5,349 bases of DNA from an uncultured Collinsella sp. (GTDB taxonomy: Bacteria > Actinomycetota > Coriobacteriia > Coriobacteriales > Coriobacteriaceae): positions 1-5,349 of the forward strand of contig URVK01000132.1 of NCBI GenBank assembly GCA_900551305.1. Direction: 5' to 3'. The notes below the pieces were generated by a model. It worked only from the letters and a program-made list of their open reading frames with translations. It made no database searches and was not told the origin of the DNA. Both the position numbers and the translations under genes were made by a program. Positions 1 to 5,349 of this stretch are shown one piece after another; positions within the stretch are counted from its first letter, which is position 1, and the number at the start of each line of letters is the position of its first letter.

Positions 1-774
1 AGGCGGCGGGGCGGGCGTCGGCGACAGCGTCCCCGTCTCCCCCGCCGCAACCACACGCTGCGTCCAAGCCGGCATGGCAGCTTGTTCGGTCTGCAAGGCA
101 GGCTCGTTCTGTGCAATCTGCTCATGCTGCATCAGCGACAACTCGCCGCACCCGGCAAAGCCCTCAACTTCGTCGAGTTCATCCGCCAGATTCACGCCGT
201 GCACGTATCCCATATCTACAGCCGGGGAGTCGCCAGCATGCTGTGCCGGCCCTCCAGCGTCATCGTATACAAGGGGGTTCCGGGGGCGCCGACCATGCTC
301 GGCTTCCGCTTTTCCATAATCATCAACACGCGGGCCTCTTGTAGCGCGAGGCGCCCCGGGTTCCCTATCAACAAAAGCATCGGGCTCAATCGTCATGCGC
401 CGATCGGAATCAACCGCTCCCTCGCCCGCGCGCCCGTTGCCGCATATACTGTGCGCAGCGATGACCTCGGTCGCCCCCGCGCGAAACAGTCCCTCGATAT
501 CCGACGGATCGAGCGCTTCTATCAACACGACCACGCGACTCACGCGGCCTTCGGCCGTCAGGCGCGCAACAGTCTTGCGCACATCTTCGATATCAAACAG
601 AGACGCCGCGATGATGGCAGCCCCGCGGCGCGACGGAAACGCCCGCGCCATGGAAACCAGCCCGTCCAGGTCACCCACGCGAAGCACCTGTGCACCCGCA
701 TCACGGCCCTCGACTTCCTGCTGCAACAGCCCGTAATCGCCGCACGCGCAGCACGCAAGCCAGATCGCCTTCAT
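1..774 (-). CDS. TadZ/CpaE-like Tad pilus protein, N-terminal part (3' end beyond the left edge)
   Basis: The minus frame from ATG at 774-772 is open for 258 codons to the window edge, with no stop. Its start overlaps the cpaB stop by one base (TGATG), and GGAGG at 788-784 lies 9 nt upstream, so the pair is probably translationally coupled. Residues 1 to about 110 look like a degenerate response-regulator receiver fold: hydrophobic strands (AAIIAAS near 52-58, SRVVVLIEA near 79-87), then a helix and strand of the form DPSDIEGLFRAGATEVI (89-105). The strand that normally ends in the phospho-accepting Asp ends in AAS, so phosphorylation is unlikely. Residues about 115-258 form a hydrophilic linker rich in Gly, Pro, Asp and Glu, ending in a Pro/Ala stretch. 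TadZ/CpaE proteins pair such a pseudo-receiver with a C-terminal ParA/MinD-like ATPase that places the pilus machine at the cell pole. That ATPase part would lie outside the window and is inferred. The position directly after cpaB supports the call. An unrelated pilus-operon protein is the main alternative. Confidence 0.72.
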   Translation of the reverse strand, partial: MKAIWLACCACGDYGLLQQEVEGRDAGAQVLRVGDLDGLVSMARAFPSRRGAAIIAASLFDIEDVRKTVARLTAEGRVSRVVVLIEALDPSDIEGLFRAGATEVIAAHSICGNGRAGEGAVDSDRRMTIEPDAFVDREPGAPRATRGPRVDDYGKAEAEHGRRPRNPLVYDDAGGPAQHAGDSPAVDMGYVHGVNLADELDEVEGFAGCGELSLMQHEQIAQNEPALQTEQAAMPAWTQRVVAAGETGTLSPTPAPPP

Positions 775-1433
775 CACTCGTCGCCTCCGCTCTTTTTGCC
801 GCGCGCCGTGGCGGGAATCGTCAAGCTGACCGTTCCCTTGCCCGAGGCTCCCAGCAGTTCCTTGACGTCTTCGGGGTCAGCCGCCAGCGTCACCCATTCG
901 ATCTTGCCCTCGCGCGTGGCACCGGAATTCTCACTGGTATCGATCACGTGCGCGCCGCACAGTCGATCGGTTACGCCATCTTTTTGCACGTACACGTCCA
1001 CATAGCTGCCCACGCCCGTGGCACCGCCGACCGAGTGCTCGGCATCGACCGCCACCGAAACGGCGACCTTGCCCTTAGGCACCTCGAGCTTGTGGCTCTC
1101 GGCCTTGGTGTAGACATTGCAGATCACGGCGTTTTTGGGAATACGCGAAGTCGTCACGTCGCCGCGCACCTGGCGCAGCTCGGTCGCCGCGTCACGCGGC
1201 AGCAGGCTCGTCAGCCATTCCTGGGTTATGACATTGGTCTCATCGAGGGTCTCGCCCACATCGATATCGCGCGCCGCGACGCATACCTCGACGCGATCGC
1301 CACCGTACTTGGCCAAGGTCTCAGCCTGGACCTGTTCGGCTTGCGAGCGGATCGACGAGCCGTAAACCATGCAGAGCAGAGCAGCGAGCACGCCCGCGAC
1401 CAGACTGATGGCGATGCGCTTGCTCTTGTTCAC
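774..1433 (-). CDS. cpaB: CpaB/RcpC-like Flp (Tad) pilus assembly protein with SAF domain
   Basis: The 219-residue product has a short basic N-terminus (MNKSKR) and one membrane segment at about residues 7-26. An Ala/Gln/Glu-rich stretch follows, then a SAF-type domain at about 47-110, containing VEVCVAARDIDVGETL and later IPKNAVICNVYT. The C-terminal half (about 117-207) has the CpaB/RcpC pattern: VPKGKVAVSVAVD, then GVGSYVDVYV, and a final strand GTVSLTIPA. In this family the protein is an inner-membrane-anchored periplasmic component of the Tad/Flp pilus secretion machine; its exact role in a Gram-positive-type envelope is less clear. I chose the GTG start at 1433 because AGGAG (1443-1439) sits 5 nt upstream. 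The in-frame ATG at 1448 has no ribosome site and would place that Shine-Dalgarno inside the gene. It is the first gene after the rsgA terminator and overlaps the TadZ-like gene by one base, so it probably heads a Tad operon continuing to the left. The length is slightly short for CpaB proteins. Confidence 0.85.
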   Translation of the reverse strand: MNKSKRIAISLVAGVLAALLCMVYGSSIRSQAEQVQAETLAKYGGDRVEVCVAARDIDVGETLDETNVITQEWLTSLLPRDAATELRQVRGDVTTSRIPKNAVICNVYTKAESHKLEVPKGKVAVSVAVDAEHSVGGATGVGSYVDVYVQKDGVTDRLCGAHVIDTSENSGATREGKIEWVTLAADPEDVKELLGASGKGTVSLTIPATARGKKSGGDE

Positions 1434-1438
1434 GGCCG

Positions 1439-1443
1439 CTCCT
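1439..1443 (-). promoter_or_regulatory. Ribosome binding site that decides the cpaB start
   Basis: AGGAG on the minus strand lies 5 nt before a GTG codon (1433-1431). The alternative in-frame ATG at 1448 is preceded by CGGCACTGCC, with no purine-rich site. This favours the GTG start and a product five residues shorter than the ATG form. Confidence 0.75.
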
Positions 1444-1530
1444 CTCATGGCAGTGCCGGGCGAATGCCCGTACCACCATTGTCTGGGCGGTCAGAGTGCA
1501 AAGCGGCGCAATCGCGATCTTGGTTTTCGA

Positions 1531-1536
1531 TGTCAA
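1531..1536 (-). promoter_or_regulatory. Possible -35 box upstream of cpaB
   Basis: The leader between the rsgA terminator and cpaB must hold the promoter of the pilus operon. The minus strand contains an exact TTGACA here, about 95 nt before the GTG start. The hexamer 17 nt downstream (GATTGC) is a poor -10 box, so a standard vegetative promoter is not shown. This is only a candidate. Confidence 0.2.
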
Positions 1537-1633
1537 ACCAATCGCCGACCAAAAGCTGACCAGCCCGTCAAGCTCATGGCAAGGTTTTGGTCAGCACGTC
1601 AGCAAACTGCATGCTTCAAGGCTTTTCCGCAGC

Positions 1634-1667
1634 AAAAAAGCCGTCTCCCGAACAGTTGGGAGACGGC
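1634..1667 (-). terminator. Rho-independent terminator of rsgA
   Basis: On the minus strand, GCCGTCTCCC and GGGAGACGGC form a perfect 10-bp stem (11 with the flanking A-T pair) around an 8-nt loop. Six T follow directly (1639-1634). The hairpin begins 18 nt after the rsgA stop codon (TAA, 1688-1686). It separates rsgA from the pilus genes. Confidence 0.93.
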
Positions 1668-1685
1668 TGTCATAGGAAAAATCAA

Positions 1686-2844
1686 TTACAGATGGACATC
1701 GGGATCGAGCATTTGGGCGCTCACGCGCATGGATGACGCCAGGTTTTGGAACGTTTCCAGACGCAGGCTGTCGATCTGCCCGGCGTCCTCGGCCTCGCGA
1801 ACGGCGCAACCCGGCTCATGGGTATGCGTGCAATCGCCAAATCGGCACGCGCGCGATGCCTCGACAATCTCGGGGAAGGCGCGCGCCAGACCCCGCTCGT
1901 GACCCACGAGCGGTAGGCTGCGCAGGCCCGGGGCATCGGCGATCACGCCGGCGTCGCCCGGCAGTGCCTGCGTCTTGGTCCCCCCGCCCGCCCCCGCCGC
2001 CAGTGGCCAGCGCATCGTGGCCCAGTAGCGCGTTGAGCAGCGTCGACTTGCCGGCGCCCGACTCGCCCAAGATCATGGCACAGCTCCCAGCCGGCACGCA
2101 GGCGCGCACCTCGTCCAGGCCGAGGCCCTCAGCAGAAGACGTCACGATCACGCGCACGCCCGGACCCACCAGACGGCGCACGCGGTCCAGATCGCGCTCG
2201 AGCTCATCGGCCTCGCAGCGGTCGGCCTTGGTGAGCACCACCACCGGCTCGGCATCGCAATCGAGCGCCAACACCAGTGAGCGCGCCACACGATCGAGCA
2301 GCACCTCGCCGGCGCCGAGCGCCTGCACGATCAGCACGCTGTCAACGTTGGAGCAGAGCACCTGGCGCTCACCGCGGGCACGGCCACGCCAACGTTCAAA
2401 GCTCGTACGGCGCGGCAGTACGCACTCGATCACGCCCATGTCGTGCCCGGGAGCACGGCGAACCGCCACGCGGTCGCCCACGGCGGGCAGCAAGACCTCG
2501 TCCTCGCCACGCGACTTGGCAAACCCTACGGCATGCTCGGCACGAAACGTGTCGTCGGCAGTTGCCACCAGCGGAAACCCGCGGTCCAGGCGCACCACGG
2601 CACCGAGCTGCATCTGCTCGGGCTCCTCGGCCTGTGCGCAAAAGTCGTCAAATGCAGCCTGCTGAGCCGCATCGACCGGCAGGTCATCGAACGCCGGAAC
2701 ATCCTGTAACGCGTCAAGCCCCGGTACGCTTGCCAGCAGCTCCTCAGCAGATGCAGGGGCTTCGGTCGCGAGCTTCCGACGACGGTCGCGCTTAGCCCGC
2801 GCCCCCGTCGTCTTTTTCTTCGCCTTAGCCTTAGCCTTGCCCAT
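1686..2844 (-). pseudogene. rsgA: Ribosome small-subunit-dependent GTPase A (RsgA/YjeQ), frame broken
   Basis: RsgA is a late 30S-assembly GTPase with an OB fold, a circularly permuted GTPase domain and a zinc-binding tail. Start ATG 2844 has GGGAGG (2855-2850) 5 nt upstream. Residues 1-78 are an extension: very basic (MGKAKAKAKKK), then acidic. An OB-like region follows (about 79-160, with LPAVGDRVAV), then the GTPase motifs in permuted order: G4 TKAD (205-208), G5 near VTSSAEG (234-240), and the P-loop GESGAGKST (260-268). After ALATG (278-282) the frame fails. A 19-nt G-rich tract (1998-1980) leads into a different frame holding G3 DAPG (from 1934) and the zinc motif C-x4-C-x-H-x5-C (1847-1806), ending at TAA 1688-1686. 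The GRHTT-like switch I motif normally found between P-loop and DxPG is absent, and the spacing is about 8 residues short. Staying in the first frame adds an unrelated tail ending at 1816. This could be a true pseudogene or a sequence or assembly error in the GC-rich tract; family identity is certain. Confidence 0.88.
1977..2004 (-). other. Frame break in rsgA at a G-rich tract
   Basis: The upstream frame is certain up to codons ACT GGC (2004-1999). The downstream frame is certain from about ACC (1979-1977) onward, because it leads to LPG, DAPG and the zinc motif. The 19 nt between them (1998-1980) are almost all G with a few C. Nineteen is one more than a multiple of three, so the sequence carries one extra base or lacks two. 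The missing switch I motif implies a net loss of roughly 25 nt, not a single indel. Confidence 0.85.
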
Positions 2845-2849
2845 AAATG

Positions 2850-2855
2850 CCTCCC
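2850..2855 (-). promoter_or_regulatory. Ribosome binding site that decides the rsgA start
   Basis: GGGAGG on the minus strand lies 5 nt (CATTT) before ATG 2844. The frame stays open upstream to an ATG at 2958. That longer start would require translating through the terminator hairpin at 2926-2893 and would add 38 residues with no family resemblance. Confidence 0.8.
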
Positions 2856-2882
2856 AGCACCCAAAATCACAACTGAGCAGGT

Positions 2883-2912
2883 ATTTTAAATCAAAAAGAG
2901 CTGGCCGGGCAA
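2883..2912 (-). promoter_or_regulatory. Possible rsgA promoter, overlapping the upstream terminator
   Basis: TAAAAT (2888-2883) matches five of six positions of the -10 consensus. TTGCCC (2912-2907) matches four of six of the -35 consensus, with an 18-nt spacer. Initiation near 2876 would give a leader of about 30 nt before ATG 2844, which fits the site GGGAGG. The -35 box would lie within the terminator hairpin of the ATPase gene. This is a pattern match only. Confidence 0.3.
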
Positions 2913-2926
2913 AGCCCGACCAGCTC
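2893..2926 (-). terminator. Rho-independent terminator after the Ca2+-ATPase gene
   Basis: On the minus strand, GAGCTGGTCGGGC, loop TTT, and GCCCGGCCAGCTC form a 13-bp stem in which one pair is a G-U wobble. TTTTT follows directly (2897-2893), then GATTT. The wobble becomes a C-A mismatch on the plus strand, so the structure is built for minus-strand transcripts. It lies about 160 nt after the ATPase stop codon, with the long palindrome between. Confidence 0.9.
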
Positions 2927-2985
2927 ACAAACTTTCCCTCAGCCCTTTTCATCCGCACGGGAGAAAAGCCAACAAGGATACCGCA

Positions 2986-3073
2986 GGGCCCGCCCCGGAA
3001 GCCCTTTCTCCCGAACGATCCCGCAGCGCGAAGCGCGAGGACCAGTGAGGGAGAAAGGGCGTGGGGCGGGCCC
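2986..3073. repeat. Long imperfect palindrome (88 nt) between the ATPase gene and rsgA
   Basis: Outer arms GGGCCCGCCCC (2986-2996) and GGGGCGGGCCC (3063-3073) pair perfectly over 11 bp. After a small internal loop (GGAA against GT), inner arms GCCCTTTCTCCC (3001-3012) and GGGAGAAAGGGC (3049-3060) pair perfectly over 12 bp. The 36-nt centre contains a small GCGC-GAA-GCGC hairpin (3026-3036). No T-run follows on either strand, so it is not itself an intrinsic terminator. It lies in the 3' untranslated part of the ATPase transcript, starting 11 nt after the stop codon. A REP-like or MITE-like dispersed palindrome, or an mRNA-stabilising 3' structure, would fit. Only one copy is visible here. Confidence 0.85.
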
Positions 3074-3084
3074 GGACGAGTACG

Positions 3085-5349
3085 CTACTCTTTCTCGACC
3101 GCGCGCATGATCGCCTTGTAGATCTCCATCAGCGGGATGATCAGGAAGGCCAGACCCAGCGCGGCAAGAACGCCCTTGAGCTCAAGCGTCACGGGGCCAA
3201 AGAACATCTCGGCAAGCGTCGGCTGCACGGTCACGATAACCGTCAGCACCAGCGCCAGCGCAGCCGAAGCCCAAAGCCACTTGTTCTGCTTCTTCATGCT
3301 AAACAGCGACGCACGACGGCTGCGCATATTGAAGCAGTGGAAGATCTCGACCATGTTGAGCGTGATGAACGCCATCATCACGCCTTCCTCGTCGGCATTG
3401 CCGGCGATCATATCGGCGATGTGGATGTAGCCCATGTCAAAGTACACGCCCACAAAGAAGCTCGCCAGCACCAGCACGGTGATGATCAGGCCCTGGACAA
3501 CGCAGTCCAGACCCATATTGCCGGCAAAGACGCCGTCCTTGGCGTTGCGCGGCTTGCGCTTCATGATGTCGCCCTCGGCATCCTCCATGCCCAGCGCGAG
3601 CGCGGGGAAGCAGTCGGTGACCAGGTTCACCCACAGCAGCTGCACCGGCTGGAAGATGGTAAAGCCGATGAGCGTGGCGATAAACACCGAGAAGACCTCG
3701 GCAAGGTTGGCCGAAAGCAGGAACTGGATGACCTTGCGGATGTTGTCGTAGATGCGACGGCCCTCTTCGCAGGCACCGATGATGGTGGCGAAGTTGTCGT
3801 CGGCAAGCACCATGTCGGCGACGTTCTTGGTGACATCGGTACCGGTGATGCCCATGCCAACGCCGATGTCGGCGCGCTTGATGGACGGGGCGTCGTTGAC
3901 GCCGTCGCCCGTCATGGCCACGATCTGGTCGCGCGACTTCCAGGCCTCGACGATGCGGGTCTTGTGCTCGGGCTGAACGCGAGCGTACACGCCGTAGTCC
4001 TCGATGTGCGCGTCGAGCTCCTCGTCGCTCATGCGGTCGAGGTCGGCACCGGTGATGGCCTGGCTGCGATCGGCGACGATGCCCAGCTGCTTGGCGATGG
4101 CCACGGCGGTGTCGATGTGGTCGCCCGTAATCATGACAGTGCGGATGCCGGCGTCGTGCGCCTCGCGGATAGCGTCGGCCACCTCGGGGCGGACCGGGTC
4201 AATCATGCCGGACAGGCCGCAGAAGACCATGTCATGCTCGAGCGCAGCGGGGCTGCAGTCGGCGGGAACCTCGGTGTAGGTACGGCTCGCCAGTGCCAGC
4301 ACGCGCAGGGCCTCGTCGGCCATGGCCTTGTGGGCTGCCACGAGCTCGGCGCGACGCTCCTCGGTCAGGGGGACGACCTTATCGCCCTCGTAGATATGGG
4401 TGCACAGGCCGATCACCACGTCGGGCGCGCCCTTGGTGTACTGCTCGTACTCGCCGTCCAGGGTCTCGACGACCACGGACATCATCTTACGGCCCGAGTC
4501 GAACGGGGCCTCGCCCACGCGCGGGTGTTCGGCAGTCAGGCCAGTAAGACCAGCCTTGCCGGCATCGTTGACGAGCGCGCACTCGGTCGGCTCGCCCACG
4601 GCCTCGCCCAGTTCCTCGTCCCACTGGGCATCGGAGCACAGCGCCATGCCGGCCAAGAACTTCTCCTTGGGCGCAGCAAGTTCGTGCTTGACGACGGTCA
4701 TCTTGTTCTGGGTGAGCGTGCCGGTCTTGTCCGAGCAGATGGTCTGCGTGCAGCCGAGCGTCTCGACAGCAGAAAGCTTGCGGATAATCGCCTGGCGCTT
4801 GGCCATCTTGGTCACGCCGAGCGAAAGGACGATGGTCACGACGGCGACCAGGCCCTCGGGGATGGCGGCGACGGCGAGCGAGACGGCGACCATAAAGGTG
4901 TCGAGCAGGGCAGTCGGGTCGGTAAGGACGTTACCCACGCCGTGACGGATGATGTCGACGCCAAAGATCACGACGCAGATGACGATAACCATAATGGTAA
5001 GAATACGGCTGAGCTCGGCGAGCTTCACCTGCAGCGGCGTGAGCTCTTCCTTGGCCTCGGCCAGGGCGCCAGCGATCTTGCCCATCTCGGTGTTCATGCC
5101 GGTACCGACCACGACGGCGCGACCGCGGCCGTACACCACGGTGGAGCCCATGTAGCACATGTTCTTGCGGTCGCCGAGCGGCACGTCGTCGGTGCCCGCG
5201 GCAAGCTCAATCACGTTGGCGTGCTTCTCGACCGGCACGGACTCGCCGGTCAGTGCGGCCTCTTCGATCTTCATCGTGGCGCTCTCGAGGACGCGGCAGT
5301 CGGCCGGGACGGAGTCGCCCGCCTCGAGCCTGAGGGCGGCGCCGGGCAC
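3085..5349 (-). CDS. P2A-type Ca2+-transporting ATPase, N-terminus beyond the right edge
   Basis: The visible 754 residues are most of a P-type ATPase that would exceed 850 in full; the missing part should hold M1, M2 and the start of the actuator domain. The first visible codon (GTG) is internal, within a VPG...LEAGDSVPAD actuator strand. Motifs in order, numbered within the fragment: TGES (34-37, dephosphorylation), PEGL in M4 (164-167), DKTGTLT (207-213; Asp207 is phosphorylated), KGAPD (306-310, nucleotide binding), DPVRPEV (384-390), MITGD (406-410) and TGDGVNDAP (480-488). Segments M3-M4 lie at about 116-177 and M5-M10 at about 543-744. The residues matching the SERCA calcium ligands are present: Glu165 (M4), Asn548 and Glu551 (M5), Asn575, Thr578 and Asp579 (M6, NLVTD), and Glu668 (M8). 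This points to ATP-driven Ca2+ export across the plasma membrane. A related cation specificity cannot be excluded. The gene ends at TAG 3087-3085 and is followed by its own terminator. One oddity is PGA in place of the usual PGD at residues 2-4. Confidence 0.93.
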   Translation of the reverse strand: MPGAALRLEAGDSVPADCRVLESATMKIEEAALTGESVPVEKHANVIELAAGTDDVPLGDRKNMCYMGSTVVYGRGRAVVVGTGMNTEMGKIAGALAEAKEELTPLQVKLAELSRILTIMVIVICVVIFGVDIIRHGVGNVLTDPTALLDTFMVAVSLAVAAIPEGLVAVVTIVLSLGVTKMAKRQAIIRKLSAVETLGCTQTICSDKTGTLTQNKMTVVKHELAAPKEKFLAGMALCSDAQWDEELGEAVGEPTECALVNDAGKAGLTGLTAEHPRVGEAPFDSGRKMMSVVVETLDGEYEQYTKGAPDVVIGLCTHIYEGDKVVPLTEERRAELVAAHKAMADEALRVLALASRTYTEVPADCSPAALEHDMVFCGLSGMIDPVRPEVADAIREAHDAGIRTVMITGDHIDTAVAIAKQLGIVADRSQAITGADLDRMSDEELDAHIEDYGVYARVQPEHKTRIVEAWKSRDQIVAMTGDGVNDAPSIKRADIGVGMGITGTDVTKNVADMVLADDNFATIIGACEEGRRIYDNIRKVIQFLLSANLAEVFSVFIATLIGFTIFQPVQLLWVNLVTDCFPALALGMEDAEGDIMKRKPRNAKDGVFAGNMGLDCVVQGLIITVLVLASFFVGVYFDMGYIHIADMIAGNADEEGVMMAFITLNMVEIFHCFNMRSRRASLFSMKKQNKWLWASAALALVLTVIVTVQPTLAEMFFGPVTLELKGVLAALGLAFLIIPLMEIYKAIMRAVEKE

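Noticed and set aside
82..1005. Long plus-strand open frame of about 300 codons
   Set aside because: It lies antisense to the TadZ-like gene and cpaB, has an Arg/Ala/His-rich composition typical of a shadow frame in GC-rich DNA, and shows no family resemblance.
1457..1470. Small hairpin CGGGC-GAAT-GCCCG upstream of the cpaB ribosome site
   Set aside because: A 5-bp stem in GC-rich DNA is readily expected by chance. No riboswitch or attenuator architecture surrounds it.
690..1559. Plus-strand open frame of 289 codons
   Set aside because: It is antisense to cpaB, whose SAF and membrane features are clear. The plus-strand product has no recognisable domain and no ribosome site was evident.
1977..2004. 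Programmed ribosomal frameshift in rsgA
   Set aside because: There is no known programmed frameshift in this family, no clear slippery heptamer with a following stem was identified, and a frameshift could not restore the missing switch I residues.
1733..2665. Plus-strand open frame of 310 codons opposite rsgA
   Set aside because: It consists almost only of Arg, Ser, Pro, Ala and Thr, as expected for the complement of a high-GC coding frame.
2845..2958. Upstream extension of rsgA to ATG 2958
   Set aside because: It would run through the terminator hairpin and T-run of the ATPase gene. The ATG at 2844 has a strong ribosome site.
1..5349. tRNA, rRNA, CRISPR array or insertion sequence
   Set aside because: No cloverleaf-like segment, conserved rRNA stretch, regularly spaced direct repeats or transposase motif was seen on either strand.

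Overview
The window is GC-rich, and every supportable gene lies on the minus strand, so the biological reading order runs from high to low coordinates. GC content, protein style and gene types suggest an actinobacterium, most like the gut Coriobacteriia (Collinsella or a relative). That assignment is inference from general resemblance; no rRNA or other taxonomic marker is present.

Layout in transcription order: (1) 5349-3085, a P2A-type Ca2+-transporting P-type ATPase whose N-terminus lies beyond the right edge. (2) 3084-2845, an intergenic stretch with a long, nearly perfect inverted repeat (2986-3073), a rho-independent terminator (2926-2893) and a possible promoter for the next gene. (3) 2844-1686, rsgA, a circularly permuted ribosome-assembly GTPase. 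Its reading frame is broken in a G-rich tract at about 1998-1980, and the switch I (G2) motif is missing. (4) A strong rho-independent terminator at 1667-1634, followed by about 200 nt of leader. (5) 1433-774, a CpaB/RcpC-like Tad/Flp pilus assembly protein with a membrane anchor and a SAF domain. (6) 774-1, overlapping the previous stop by one base, an open frame of 258 codons that runs off the left edge. It has a degenerate receiver-like N-terminal domain and a long linker, as expected for the N-terminal part of a TadZ/CpaE-type protein.

There appear to be three independent transcription units: the calcium pump, rsgA, and the start of a Tad pilus operon, with cpaB first and translationally coupled to the TadZ-like gene. 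I see no functional link between the three. No tRNA, rRNA, CRISPR array or insertion sequence was found. The points most worth a second look are the broken rsgA, the 88-nt palindrome and the partial TadZ-like protein. I see no convincing evidence of an entirely new system in this window.
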